Source: Vibrio harveyi NBRC 15634 = ATCC 14126 = KCTC 12724 (GTDB lineage Bacteria; Pseudomonadota; Gammaproteobacteria; Enterobacterales; Vibrionaceae). Taken from it: 64,000 bases of DNA. The notes under the pieces were generated by a model. That model searched no databases and was not told the DNA's origin. It saw nothing but the letters and a program-made list of their open reading frames with translations. The position numbers and the translations under genes are program-made. Of the stretch, positions 1 through 8,241 are shown one piece after another. Where the stretch lies: positions 1 to 64,000 of the forward strand of contig NZ_BCUF01000002.1 of NCBI RefSeq assembly GCF_001591145.1, read 5' to 3'. Every line of letters starts with the position of its first letter. The first letter of the stretch is position 1.

Positions 1-204
1 AGGGTATTTTTATACTTAAGAATGTTTTCCCAACACATCTCTCAAGTGCGGAGCGCATCATAGCAAACTCGCTCAAGCTGTAAAGCGTTTTTCTTACGTT
101 TTTAAGTTGAATGCTGCCTTTTTGGGCAAAGATGGTAGAAAGTCAGCGTTTTGTATGTCGTTTATACAAAAGAGAAACTGACTTTTTACTTGAATTTACA
201 CTAC

Positions 205-233
205 TTGACGTTAGGCGTCGTATCAACTGATAA
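205..233 (+). promoter_or_regulatory. Putative sigma70 promoter of the RND operon
   Basis: TTGACG at 205-210 and TGATAA at 228-233 are separated by 17 bp and lie about 50 bp before the adaptor gene. This is a good sigma70 match by eye. No regulator gene for the pump is visible inside the window. The first 200 bases hold no gene that I can support. Confidence 0.5.
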
Positions 234-282
234 ACTGTAATCAGTTTAATGACATAAGTTTATCTGTTTAGTAGTCAAAATT

Positions 283-1380
283 ATGAGTATGAGAGCCACT
301 TTATCCGTTCTAACGCTTTCTATTTTAATGGCATCACCTGCGGCTTTTGCTGCAAAACGTGGTCCATCGACGGTTACGGTCGTAACTGAACAAGTAGAGA
401 CGCATCAAATCAACCAATCTCTATCATTGATTGGTAAGCTAGAAGCTGCCCAATCAGTGATTGTTGCTTCTGAAGTTGCTGGCAAGGTAAAAGATATCCC
501 CGTAAAAGCCAATCAAAACGTTCAACAAGATCAGCTGCTCATTCTACTAAATGATGACAAAGCGCAAGCAGCATTAGTAGAAGCAAAAGCTTACCTAAAA
601 GATGAACAGCGTAAGTTAAAAGAGTTTCAGCGTTTGGTGAAACGTAATGCCATTACTCAAACGGAAATTGATGCGCAAAAAGCAAGCGTAGAGATTGCGG
701 AAGCGCGTCTAGATGCAGCAAAAGCTAACCTAGCGGATCTAAATATCAGTGCACCTTTTGCCGGTACGGTTGGTTTTATCGATTTTAGTCGAGGAAAAAT
801 GGTCAGTGCAGGCTCTGAGTTGCTGACGTTAGATGACTTGTCCGTAATGGAACTGGATCTGCAAGTACCTGAGCGTTACCTATCCATGTTATCTGTTGGT
901 ATGGAGGTTCACGCGACGACCAGCGCTTGGAGCGGTGTTGATTTTGTCGGTAAAGTTACAGGCATCGATACTCGTATCAGTGCAGAAACGTTGAACTTAC
1001 GTATTCGTATCGAATTCGACAACCCAGAAAACCATCTGAAGCCAGGCATGCTTATGAATGCGTCTTTGGCATTCCCTGCGATTGAAGCACCAATTATCCC
1101 AGTTCAAGCGCTGGAATATTCCGGAACGAAGCGTTTTGTGTACGTTATTGATGAAGACAACAAAGCGAAGCGTCAAGAAGTGTTCTTGGGAGCACGTGTC
1201 GATAATGAAGTGGTGATTGAATCTGGTGTAGAGATTGGCGACAAGATCGTCGTGCAAGGTATTGTGAACATGCGCGATGGCGTCGAAGTGAAAGAAATCA
1301 TCGCACCAGGAAAAGCGAAAACTGCGAATGCAACCAGTGAGCAGGGCGCGCAAGACGAAGCGGCTAAGGAAGCAAATTAA
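283..1380 (+). CDS. RND efflux periplasmic adaptor (membrane fusion protein)
   Basis: This 365-residue protein begins with a signal peptide (about residues 1-24, cut after AFA). The usual HlyD/MFP plan follows: a lipoyl-like half, a helical hairpin around residues 90-140, the second lipoyl half (ISAPFAGTVGFIDF), then beta-barrel and membrane-proximal domains. The C-terminal tail is rich in Ala and Glu. There is no lipobox, so it is probably held through its signal/TM region or is soluble in the periplasm. It should link the inner-membrane pump encoded next to an outer-membrane TolC-type channel; no channel gene is present here. The stop codon overlaps the pump start (TAATG), so the two are translationally coupled. 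The substrate cannot be told from sequence. ATG at 289 is an alternative start; neither has a strong ribosome site. Confidence 0.9.
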   Translation: MSMRATLSVLTLSILMASPAAFAAKRGPSTVTVVTEQVETHQINQSLSLIGKLEAAQSVIVASEVAGKVKDIPVKANQNVQQDQLLILLNDDKAQAALVEAKAYLKDEQRKLKEFQRLVKRNAITQTEIDAQKASVEIAEARLDAAKANLADLNISAPFAGTVGFIDFSRGKMVSAGSELLTLDDLSVMELDLQVPERYLSMLSVGMEVHATTSAWSGVDFVGKVTGIDTRISAETLNLRIRIEFDNPENHLKPGMLMNASLAFPAIEAPIIPVQALEYSGTKRFVYVIDEDNKAKRQEVFLGARVDNEVVIESGVEIGDKIVVQGIVNMRDGVEVKEIIAPGKAKTANATSEQGAQDEAAKEAN

Positions 1381-4300
1381 TGTTACTTTCTGACGTTTCC
1401 GTAAAACGCCCTGTTGCGGCGCTGGTATTAAGCATGCTGCTATGTGTATTCGGCTTTGTGTCGTTTACCAAACTTGCAGTGCGTGAAATGCCAGATATCG
1501 AAAGTCCAGTTGTATCGATCAGCACTCGTTATGAAGGCGCTTCTGCAACCATCATTGAAAGCCAAATTACTTCGGTACTGGAAGATCAACTTTCGGGCAT
1601 CAGTGGAATTGATGAAATTAGCTCCACTACGCGCAACAGCATGTCGCGTATCACCATCACTTTTGAATTGGGTTATGACCTTAATACCGGCGTAAGTGAT
1701 GTTCGTGATGCGGTAGCTAGAGCACAGCGTTCGTTGCCAGATGAAGCTGATGATCCTGTTGTTTACAAAAACAATGGTTCTGGTGAAGCTTCTCTCTATA
1801 TTAACCTCAGCTCATCAGAGATGGACCGCACACAATTGACGGATTATGCCGAACGTGTGCTTATGGACCGTTTCAGTTTGATCTCGGGTGTTAGTTCTAT
1901 CGATCTGTCTGGTGGTTTGTACAAAGTGATGTACGTGAAACTCAAACCAGATCTGATGGCAGGACGTTCGGTTACTGCCTCTGATATTACAGCAGCGCTT
2001 CGTAGTGAAAACTTAGAAAGTCCGGGTGGTGAAGTTCGAAACGATTCGACAGTGATGTCAGTGCGAACTGCCCGTACATACAACACGCCAGAAGATTTCC
2101 AATACCTTGTGGTGAAACGTGCAAGTGACAACACGCCTATTTACCTAAAAGACGTGGCTGATGTGTTCATCGGTGCAGAAAACGAAAACTCGACCTTTAA
2201 GAGTGATGGTGTCGTGAACATCAGTTTGGGGGTGGTGCCTCAATCAGATGCGAACCCTTTAGAAGTTGCGCAGGCTGTGCGTTCTGAAGTGGATAAAATC
2301 CAGAAGTTTTTGCCAGATGGGACTCGTCTAGCTATTGATTATGATGCCACTGTCTTTATCGAACGTTCGATCGATGAGGTCTACAGTACACTCTTTATTA
2401 CGGGTGGTCTGGTAATTCTGGTTTTGTACATCTTTATCGGTCAAGCACGAGCAACGTTGATTCCTGCGGTGACGGTACCAGTGTCACTGATTTCATCATT
2501 CATCGCTGCCTACTATTTTGGTTTCTCTATTAACCTCATTACTTTGATGGCGTTGATCCTGTCTATTGGTCTGGTTGTGGACGATGCAATCGTAGTAGTA
2601 GAGAACATCTTCCACCATATTGAACGTGGTGAATCACCATTATTGGCGGCTTACAAAGGTACGCGTGAAGTAGGTTTTGCTGTTATCGCCACAACGTTAG
2701 TTCTTGTGATGGTATTCCTGCCGATCTCCTTTATGGATGGCATGGTCGGTTTGCTGTTTACTGAATTCTCAGTTTTGTTGGCCATGTCGGTGATCTTCTC
2801 GTCCTTAATTGCTTTGACGCTTACTCCTGTTTTAGGCAGTCAAATTCTAAAAGCGAACGTGAAACCAAACCGATTTAATCAAGCCGTTGATAAGCTGTTT
2901 GCGAAATTGGAAGCAGGTTATCGTAAAGCGCTGCGCGGTGCGTTGAAAGTTCGTTGGGCTGCACCTTTGGTTATTATCGCGTGTATGGGTGGCAGTTACT
3001 TCTTGATGAATCAAGTGCCTGCACAGTTAACTCCGCAAGAGGACCGAGGCGTGATCTTTGCCTTTGTTCGTGGTGCTGATGCAACTTCCTATAACCGTAT
3101 GTCAGCGAACATGGACATTGTAGAAGATCGCTTAATGCCGTTACTGGGGCAAGGATTCTTGAAATCGTTCAGTATCCAAACACCAGCATTCGGTGGTCAA
3201 GCGGGTGACCAAACGGGTTTCGTTATCATGATTCTGGAAGACTGGAACGAACGTGATGTCACTGCTCAAGATGCGTTGAATCAAGTTCGTAAATCACTGG
3301 CAGGTATTCCTGACGTTCGTGTCTTCCCATTCATGCCGGGTTTCCGTGGTGGATCGAGCGAACCAGTGCAGTTTGTCTTGGGCGGATCGGACTACGATGA
3401 GCTATTAGTCTGGGCAGAAATGCTCAAGAACAAAGCTGAAGAATCACCAATGATGGAAGGCGCTGAAATCGATTATTCAGAGAAAACGCCAGAGCTATTG
3501 GTGTCTGTCGACAAACGCCGCGCGGCTGAACTTGGCGTGAGTGTTCAAGACATTTCTGAAACTCTGGAAATCATGCTTGGTGGTAAAAGTGAAACGACTT
3601 ATGTTGACCGTGGTGAAGAATATGATGTTTACCTTCGAGGTGATGAAAATAGCTTCAATAACGCGGCTGACTTAAGCCAGATTTACTTGCGCACTACCAG
3701 CGGTGAGCTAGTGACTTTAGATACGGTGACTAAGGTAGAAGAAGTGGCTGCATCGATTCGTTTGTCTCACTATAACAAACAGAAATCCATCACCATTACT
3801 GCCAACTTATCAGAAGGCTACACTTTAGGTGAGGCGCTTGATTTCTTAGACCAAGAAGCGATTGATAACCTGCCGGGTGATATTTCAGTGAGCTATTCTG
3901 GTGAATCAAAGGACTTCAAAGAGAATCAAGCCAGTGTTGCAGTTGTATTTGCCTTGGCATTGTTAGTTGCATACCTCGTATTGGCGGCGCAGTTCGAAAG
4001 CTTCGTCAACCCTCTAGTGGTAATGTTCACTGTGCCGATGGGGGTCTTTGGTGGCTTCCTTGGTTTGGTCGTGATGAGCCAAGGGATGAACATCTACAGT
4101 CAGATCGGCATGATCATGTTGATCGGTATGGTAACTAAGAATGGCATCTTGATCGTTGAGTTTGCTAACCAGTTACGTGACCGTGGCATTGAATTTGAAA
4201 AAGCGATTACTGATGCGGCAGCTCGTCGTCTACGTCCGATCATGATGACTGCATTCACAACACTTGCCGGTGCGATTCCTTTGATCATGTCGACAGGCGC

Positions 4301-4493
4301 GGGTTATGAAAGCCGTGTGGCTGTCGGTACGGTTATCTTCTTCGGTATGGGCTTTGCGACATTAGTGACACTGTTTGTTATCCCTGCGATGTACCGATTG
4401 ATCTCTGCGAAGACACGTTCACCTGGTCATGTAGAGGCTGAGTTGAACAAAGCGCTAAGCCACGACACAAAAGGACGTATTGCTCATCCATAA
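1380..4493 (+). CDS. RND family multidrug efflux permease (HAE1-like)
   Basis: At 1037 residues this is a full-length RND transporter with 12 predicted membrane spans and two large periplasmic loops. The proton-relay aspartate pair is present in TM4 (D401-D402, in SIGLVVDDAIVVVEN). The GxxxxNxxxxVEF-like segment in the C-terminal half (VTKNGILIVEFANQLRDRG) matches TM10. It uses the proton gradient to expel compounds through the adaptor and a TolC-like channel. It resembles the MexB/AcrB superfamily broadly, and more specifically the two-gene MFP-RND pairs common in Vibrio (vme/vex systems), but I cannot say which one. The start overlaps the adaptor stop by one base. A clear terminator follows. 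Confidence 0.92.
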   Translation: MLLSDVSVKRPVAALVLSMLLCVFGFVSFTKLAVREMPDIESPVVSISTRYEGASATIIESQITSVLEDQLSGISGIDEISSTTRNSMSRITITFELGYDLNTGVSDVRDAVARAQRSLPDEADDPVVYKNNGSGEASLYINLSSSEMDRTQLTDYAERVLMDRFSLISGVSSIDLSGGLYKVMYVKLKPDLMAGRSVTASDITAALRSENLESPGGEVRNDSTVMSVRTARTYNTPEDFQYLVVKRASDNTPIYLKDVADVFIGAENENSTFKSDGVVNISLGVVPQSDANPLEVAQAVRSEVDKIQKFLPDGTRLAIDYDATVFIERSIDEVYSTLFITGGLVILVLYIFIGQARATLIPAVTVPVSLISSFIAAYYFGFSINLITLMALILSIGLVVDDAIVVVENIFHHIERGESPLLAAYKGTREVGFAVIATTLVLVMVFLPISFMDGMVGLLFTEFSVLLAMSVIFSSLIALTLTPVLGSQILKANVKPNRFNQAVDKLFAKLEAGYRKALRGALKVRWAAPLVIIACMGGSYFLMNQVPAQLTPQEDRGVIFAFVRGADATSYNRMSANMDIVEDRLMPLLGQGFLKSFSIQTPAFGGQAGDQTGFVIMILEDWNERDVTAQDALNQVRKSLAGIPDVRVFPFMPGFRGGSSEPVQFVLGGSDYDELLVWAEMLKNKAEESPMMEGAEIDYSEKTPELLVSVDKRRAAELGVSVQDISETLEIMLGGKSETTYVDRGEEYDVYLRGDENSFNNAADLSQIYLRTTSGELVTLDTVTKVEEVAASIRLSHYNKQKSITITANLSEGYTLGEALDFLDQEAIDNLPGDISVSYSGESKDFKENQASVAVVFALALLVAYLVLAAQFESFVNPLVVMFTVPMGVFGGFLGLVVMSQGMNIYSQIGMIMLIGMVTKNGILIVEFANQLRDRGIEFEKAITDAAARRLRPIMMTAFTTLAGAIPLIMSTGAGYESRVAVGTVIFFGMGFATLVTLFVIPAMYRLISAKTRSPGHVEAELNKALSHDTKGRIAHP

Positions 4494-4519
4494 GGTGTTA
4501 CCGCTAAGACGTTGAATAT

Positions 4520-4550
4520 AAAAGCCGAACAATTTTTGTTCGGTTTTTTT
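4520..4550 (+). terminator. Rho-independent terminator of the RND operon
   Basis: An inverted repeat AAAAGCCGAAC / GTTCGGTTTT with a 7-nt loop is followed by a T-run. It lies 27 bp after the permease stop. Confidence 0.85.
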
Positions 4551-4720
4551 ATATTTTCCGCTTGGCTATTTATAGATCTAATGATAATTATTGGTTGTTA
4601 TTTCGCCACTTCTTCGAGGGGCACAGGACTCGCTCATCGTGTTTGACCGAATGATGGGTCTTGGCAGGCAATGTATCTGAGGATTAATACTTTGGCTGGC
4701 GTTACTATTGAGGTGTTCCC

Positions 4721-4918
4721 TTGAAAAAATTCCGTGGCAGTTACATGGTTGAGATGGTTTTAGTTGCTGGTGCAATGGCGCTATTAGCGACAACTGCGTT
4801 ACCGCAGTTAACAGGTGCGATTCAAGATCGCCAAGAAAACATTTTGACCTCATTGGATGCGGGTCAAGGCAGTAGTCATGTGAAGCAAGACACCGCTGGT
4901 CAGTTTTCTGAACAATAA
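4721..4918 (+). CDS. Small pilin-like protein with class III (prepilin-type) leader
   Basis: I do not recognise this 65-residue protein by name. It starts at TTG with GAGGTG five bases upstream. Its N-terminus reads MKKFRG, then SYMVE and a hydrophobic stretch ending near LPQL. A short basic leader, Gly at -1, Glu at +5 and a 20-residue hydrophobic helix are the hallmarks of type IV pilin-like, Flp or TadE-like precursors cut by a prepilin peptidase. The remaining 35 residues are polar and have no pilin head domain or disulfide. It is monocistronic, flanked by terminators on both sides, and not next to any pilus or secretion genes. It could be a minor or pseudo-pilin, or just a small membrane protein. 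The TTG start is inferred. Confidence 0.6.
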   Translation: MKKFRGSYMVEMVLVAGAMALLATTALPQLTGAIQDRQENILTSLDAGQGSSHVKQDTAGQFSEQ

Positions 4919-4947
4919 GTTGCTTAGTGACTCCGTGCAATAAATTC

Positions 4948-4979
4948 AAAAAAGCCGAGGTAATGACCTCGGTTTTTTT
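4948..4979. terminator. Bidirectional terminator
   Basis: The stem AAAGCCGAGG / CCTCGGTTT has a 6-nt loop, with an A-run on the left and a T-run on the right. It can therefore end both the small pilin-like gene (+) and the convergent outer-membrane protein gene (-). Confidence 0.8.
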
Positions 4980-5020
4980 GTCTTCAATTCTGAACGTAAT
5001 ATAAGCTTGGGAAAGTCTGA

Positions 5021-5611
5021 TTAAAAGCGTTTACCTAAGCTTACTTGGACACCTTCATAGCTGTCATAAAAGTTATCAAAGCCCATATCTGCCACATTGT
5101 AGATGTACTCAGCACGAAGCCAAATATCTTTACTCATGTCCCAGTGAATACCTGCACCAACGTTGAATAGCGCGCCAGAGTCATCGGTGACTTTTTGAAC
5201 ATCAGGAATGTACATTTCTGCTTGAGTACCCAATGCGGTCACGCGACCAAATAGTGACAATGGTGTATCACCCAAGTTATCGCTTGTTAGTACGGCTGAC
5301 ATACCTGCTTGGTAGTAATGAAGGTCTAAATCTGTCTTAAGAGAATCATTCTTAAGAGAATCATTCTTAAGTTCATTTTGTGAATAACGCAACACACCCT
5401 CAAACGCAAGGTATTGGTTTACGTTGTAGCCCCAGCCAATTGTAATATGAGGTGTTGACCAACCACTGTCTCGATCAGAACCAAACTCCGGCGTGTCGAA
5501 GCCCACATTACCAGTTCCAAGGTACAAATAAGATTGGTGAGTTTGTTCTTGAGTAGCGAAAGTTGGCAGACTCATGGTCAATGCAGATAATAATAGGATG
5601 GCGTTTTTCAT
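5021..5611 (-). CDS. Small outer-membrane beta-barrel protein (OmpA/OmpW-like porin fold)
   Basis: The start chosen is the ATG at 5611, giving 196 residues with a clean signal peptide (MKNAILLLSALTMSLPTFA). An in-frame start 19 codons upstream would bury that signal and is unlikely. The mature part alternates polar and hydrophobic residues, with girdle motifs such as LYLGTGNVGF and WLRAEYIYN. It ends in ...VQVSLGKRF, and the C-terminal Phe is the usual BAM signal of an eight-stranded barrel. A tandem KNDSL duplication sits in one loop around residue 95. Specific function is unknown; it most resembles outer membrane beta-barrel domain proteins of the OMP_b-brl type. It is convergent with the pilin-like gene and shares its terminator. 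Confidence 0.8.
   Translation of the reverse strand: MKNAILLLSALTMSLPTFATQEQTHQSYLYLGTGNVGFDTPEFGSDRDSGWSTPHITIGWGYNVNQYLAFEGVLRYSQNELKNDSLKNDSLKTDLDLHYYQAGMSAVLTSDNLGDTPLSLFGRVTALGTQAEMYIPDVQKVTDDSGALFNVGAGIHWDMSKDIWLRAEYIYNVADMGFDNFYDSYEGVQVSLGKRF
5336..5370. repeat. 15-bp in-frame tandem repeat in a barrel loop
   Basis: The unit CTTAAGAGAATCATT occurs twice head to tail and is followed by a partial third copy. On the minus strand it encodes KNDSL repeated without a frame change, so the loop length could vary by slippage. Confidence 0.8.
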
Positions 5612-5813
5612 AACTTGGCGATAACCTTTGTGAAAGACCGTTTTTAGAATTAGTATTAATTTAATCAATAAGATAACTGGCGGTTATCATATCAGTCTTT
5701 TGGGTGAGTGCGTGATTTTACAAGGAAATTTGTTGTAATGACGCAAATTTTAGACTCAGCACGCTCACTCATTTCTATGCTATGAACTGCGAGATAAATA
5801 AAAGGAAAGTAAA

Positions 5814-6131
5814 GTGGCTGAATTCAAGTACAAAAATCTAACCCAAGAAGAGCAAGACAAGCTTGATGCAGCGACATTTCGTCGCCTGTTGGCTCACTTG
5901 GATGAAAATAAAGACGTGCAAAACATTGATCTCATGATCCTTGCTGGTTTCTGCCGCAATTGCTTTAGCAAATGGTATAAAGCAGAAGCTGAAGAACTAG
6001 GTGCGGATATCGATATCGATGATGCTCGTGAGCGTGTCTATGGCATGACTTACGATGAATGGAAACAGAACCACCAACCTAAAGCAACGCCAGAGCAATT
6101 GGCTGCATTTGAAGCACGCCAGAAGAAGTGA
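5814..6131 (+). CDS. DUF1244 family protein
   Basis: This 105-residue cytoplasmic protein is all-helical in appearance. The signature DLMILAGFCRNCFSKWYKAEAE is typical of the DUF1244 (SMc04008-like) family, including the CRNC pair of cysteines and the GMTYDEWK segment near residue 80. The family's function is not established. The GTG start at 5814 is supported by AAAGG about 9 bases upstream and by the N-terminus starting just before the conserved domain. It is monocistronic: a hairpin follows and the next gene is on the other strand. No membrane or export signal is present. Confidence 0.85.
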   Translation: MAEFKYKNLTQEEQDKLDAATFRRLLAHLDENKDVQNIDLMILAGFCRNCFSKWYKAEAEELGADIDIDDARERVYGMTYDEWKQNHQPKATPEQLAAFEARQKK

Positions 6132-6152
6132 TTTTTCTGTATTAAGCAGATA

Positions 6153-6187
6153 AAAAATAGCCCGCTGATTGAGCGGGCTGTTTCTTT
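6153..6187. terminator. Bidirectional terminator
   Basis: The stem AGCCCGCT / AGCGGGCT has a 5-nt loop and is flanked by an A-run on the left and T-rich sequence on the right. It separates the convergent DUF1244 gene and cysteine-degrading enzyme gene. Confidence 0.75.
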
Positions 6188-6203
6188 ATTTGGCGTCTGA
6201 GTT

Positions 6204-7298
6204 TTACTCAGTGATTGGACCGCAACATGCTGGTTCAACGCAACCTTTTGACTGAATAATTTCAAGCTGTGCTAGGTAAGGTTGAATGTCACCGATGTTT
6301 TCTTTTACCCAATCCGTGTTGTAGTAAGTGTCTAGGTAACGTTCACCAGAGTCACACAGAAGCGTTACGATAGAGCCAGTCTCACCCCGTTGTTTCATCT
6401 CACATGCAAGCTGAAGAACACCATATAGGTTGGTGCCTGTCGACGCGCCAACTTTACGACCAATTAAGCCAGACAGCCAATGTGCTGTTGCTACGCTTGC
6501 AGCATCAGGAATTTTGCGCATTTCGTCTACCACACCTGCGATAAAGCTAGGCTCTACTCGTGGACGACCGATACCTTCAATCTTGCTGCCGTTTTCGCCT
6601 TTAATCTCTGCGTTGCCAGACTGGAAGTAGTCATAGAATACCGAGTTATCTGGATCCACCACACACAGTTTTGTGTCGTATTTTTGGTAACGAATAAAGC
6701 GACCAATGGTTGCCGACGTACCACCTGTACCTGGGCTCATTACAACCCAACTTGGGATTGGATGATCTTCCAACTCCATTTGGCTAAAAATAGAGTTCGC
6801 AATATTGTTATTACCACGCCAGTCAGTTGCGCGCTCAGCGTAAGTAAATTGGTCCATGTAGTGACCGTTTAGCTCTTTCGCTAGTCGACGAGACTCATCG
6901 TAAATTTGGTCTGAACGGTCAACAAGGTGCGCTTTGCCGCCGTAGAATTCGATTTGTTCAATTTTCTTGCGTGCCGTCGTTTTTGGCATCACCGCAATAA
7001 ATGGTAAGCCAAGAAGACGAGCGAAGTACGCTTCAGAAACCGCTGTACTGCCTGATGATGCTTCGATCACCGTGGTTTCTGGACCAACCCAACCATTACA
7101 AATCGCGTAAAGGAACAGCGAGCGTGCCAAGCGGTGCTTTAGTGAGCCTGTCGGGTGGGTGCTTTCATCTTTTAAGTAGATATCGATGCCTTCCAAAGAA
7201 GGTAGATCTAACTTGAATAAGTGGGTATCTGCTGAGCGTTGAAAGTCTGCTTCGATTTTGCGTACAGCATTGTTGATCCAGTTGTGGTCAGTACACAT
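6204..7298 (-). CDS. PLP-dependent cysteine synthase/CBS-fold enzyme, probable L-cysteine desulfhydrase
   Basis: This 364-residue protein has fold-type II PLP features. The Schiff-base lysine is in the PTGSLKHR motif (K54), followed by an EASSGSTA substrate/phosphate loop near residue 80 and a GTGGTSATIG phosphate-binding loop near residue 190. The C-terminus carries a conserved-looking cysteine cluster (GCVEPACCGPITE). It belongs to the cysteine synthase superfamily but is longer and differs from CysK/CysM. The nearest characterised relative I know is the CcdA-type cysteine desulfhydrase of Pantoea, which likewise sits divergent from an Lrp-type regulator. I infer that it breaks down excess cysteine to pyruvate, sulfide and ammonia. 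Direction and substrate are not proven by sequence. Confidence 0.72.
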   Translation of the reverse strand: MCTDHNWINNAVRKIEADFQRSADTHLFKLDLPSLEGIDIYLKDESTHPTGSLKHRLARSLFLYAICNGWVGPETTVIEASSGSTAVSEAYFARLLGLPFIAVMPKTTARKKIEQIEFYGGKAHLVDRSDQIYDESRRLAKELNGHYMDQFTYAERATDWRGNNNIANSIFSQMELEDHPIPSWVVMSPGTGGTSATIGRFIRYQKYDTKLCVVDPDNSVFYDYFQSGNAEIKGENGSKIEGIGRPRVEPSFIAGVVDEMRKIPDAASVATAHWLSGLIGRKVGASTGTNLYGVLQLACEMKQRGETGSIVTLLCDSGERYLDTYYNTDWVKENIGDIQPYLAQLEIIQSKGCVEPACCGPITE

Positions 7299-7406
7299 AA
7301 CATGACTCCTCGAAATTCTGTAGGGTAGTTGTTTTTGTCTATAGGGATAATCTACCTATAACTGCAGAGAAAAACTTTGCTATTATTGTTCTGTTATTTA
7401 TCAAAA

Positions 7407-7423
7407 GTAGAAAAATTTTCTAC
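7407..7423. promoter_or_regulatory. Palindromic operator candidate between the cysteine enzyme and its regulator
   Basis: GTAGAAAAATTTTCTAC is a 17-bp inverted repeat around a single central base. It is AT-rich at the centre, as Lrp/AsnC family sites are. It lies 21 bp before the decR-like start and about 110 bp before the divergent enzyme gene. Binding by the DecR-like protein is inferred from the arrangement. Confidence 0.6.
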
Positions 7424-7443
7424 ATTAAAGGATTTTTATAGTA

Positions 7444-7911
7444 ATGGGCTTAGATAAAATCGATAAGCAGTTGCTTTCTTTCCTCCAAAATGATGGAACC
7501 TTGTCATTAAATGACTTAGCTGAGCGAGTTAATCTGACGACCACGCCTTGCTGGAAGCGTTTAAAAAAGCTAGAAGATGAAGGCTATATTGAAAAGCGTG
7601 TCGCGCTACTGAGCGCGGAGAAGTTAGATTTATCCTTCATTGCGTTTGTGCAGCTCAAAACCAGTGATCACTCAGAAGGGTGGTATAACCATTTTGTGAC
7701 GACCGTAAGTGATTTCCCTGAAGTGATGGAGTTCTATCGCATGGCAGGAGAATACGACTATATGATGAAAGTGGTCGTCAAAGACATGAAGTGTTTTGAT
7801 GAGTTCTATAAACGATTGGTGAACAGTGTAAAAGGTTTATCCAACGTAACATCAACCTTTGCTATGGAACCGATAAAGTACACTACTGAGCTACCAATTT
7901 ATGGCGTTTAA
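7444..7911 (+). CDS. decR: Lrp/AsnC family regulator, DecR-like (cysteine-responsive)
   Basis: This 155-residue protein has an N-terminal winged HTH (about residues 4-60, with [20 protein letters not shown] as recognition region) and a C-terminal RAM ligand-binding domain (about 70-145). Long stretches match E. coli DecR (YbaO) as I remember it, especially [21 protein letters not shown] and FYKRLVNSV. DecR senses L-cysteine and activates cysteine detoxification genes. Here the gene is divergent from a probable cysteine desulfhydrase, which fits the same job and suggests local control plus autoregulation through the shared palindrome. The start is preceded by AAAGGATTTTTATAGTA, with AAGG 12-15 bases upstream. 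Confidence 0.8.
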   Translation: MGLDKIDKQLLSFLQNDGTLSLNDLAERVNLTTTPCWKRLKKLEDEGYIEKRVALLSAEKLDLSFIAFVQLKTSDHSEGWYNHFVTTVSDFPEVMEFYRMAGEYDYMMKVVVKDMKCFDEFYKRLVNSVKGLSNVTSTFAMEPIKYTTELPIYGV

Positions 7912-8241
7912 TTTCTCTTTCACATCTCCGTGAGCGCCTTTTTAGGGCTCACTTCTTTTACCTCTTACAATTATTAGCACCTCAAAGTGTGATTTGGTGC
8001 TTATATTTTAACCTGTTGAAAACCCAATATTTATTATCGCTAATTTAATAATTTAACGTAAGGTAAACGTTTGCTTGTCTTTTATTTTTGCAAGTTTTCG
8101 AAAATTGTCGGCAATTTATGGATCTTGTGAATGTATTTCGGGGTTGATAGGTATGAAATTAATCCCAAATGGGGGTGGTGATGAATAAAACATCGTATTA
8201 TTATCGCGCCACATTCCTGATGTAAGAAATTATTACAAAAA
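7912..8241. other. 330-bp intergenic region
   Basis: Near 7930-7959 there is an imperfect hairpin (GTGAGC / GCTCAC with a bulge) followed by TTCTTTTA, a plausible but weak terminator for the regulator. The rest is AT-rich leader for the lipoprotein gene. I find no convincing ORF or RNA. Confidence 0.5.
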
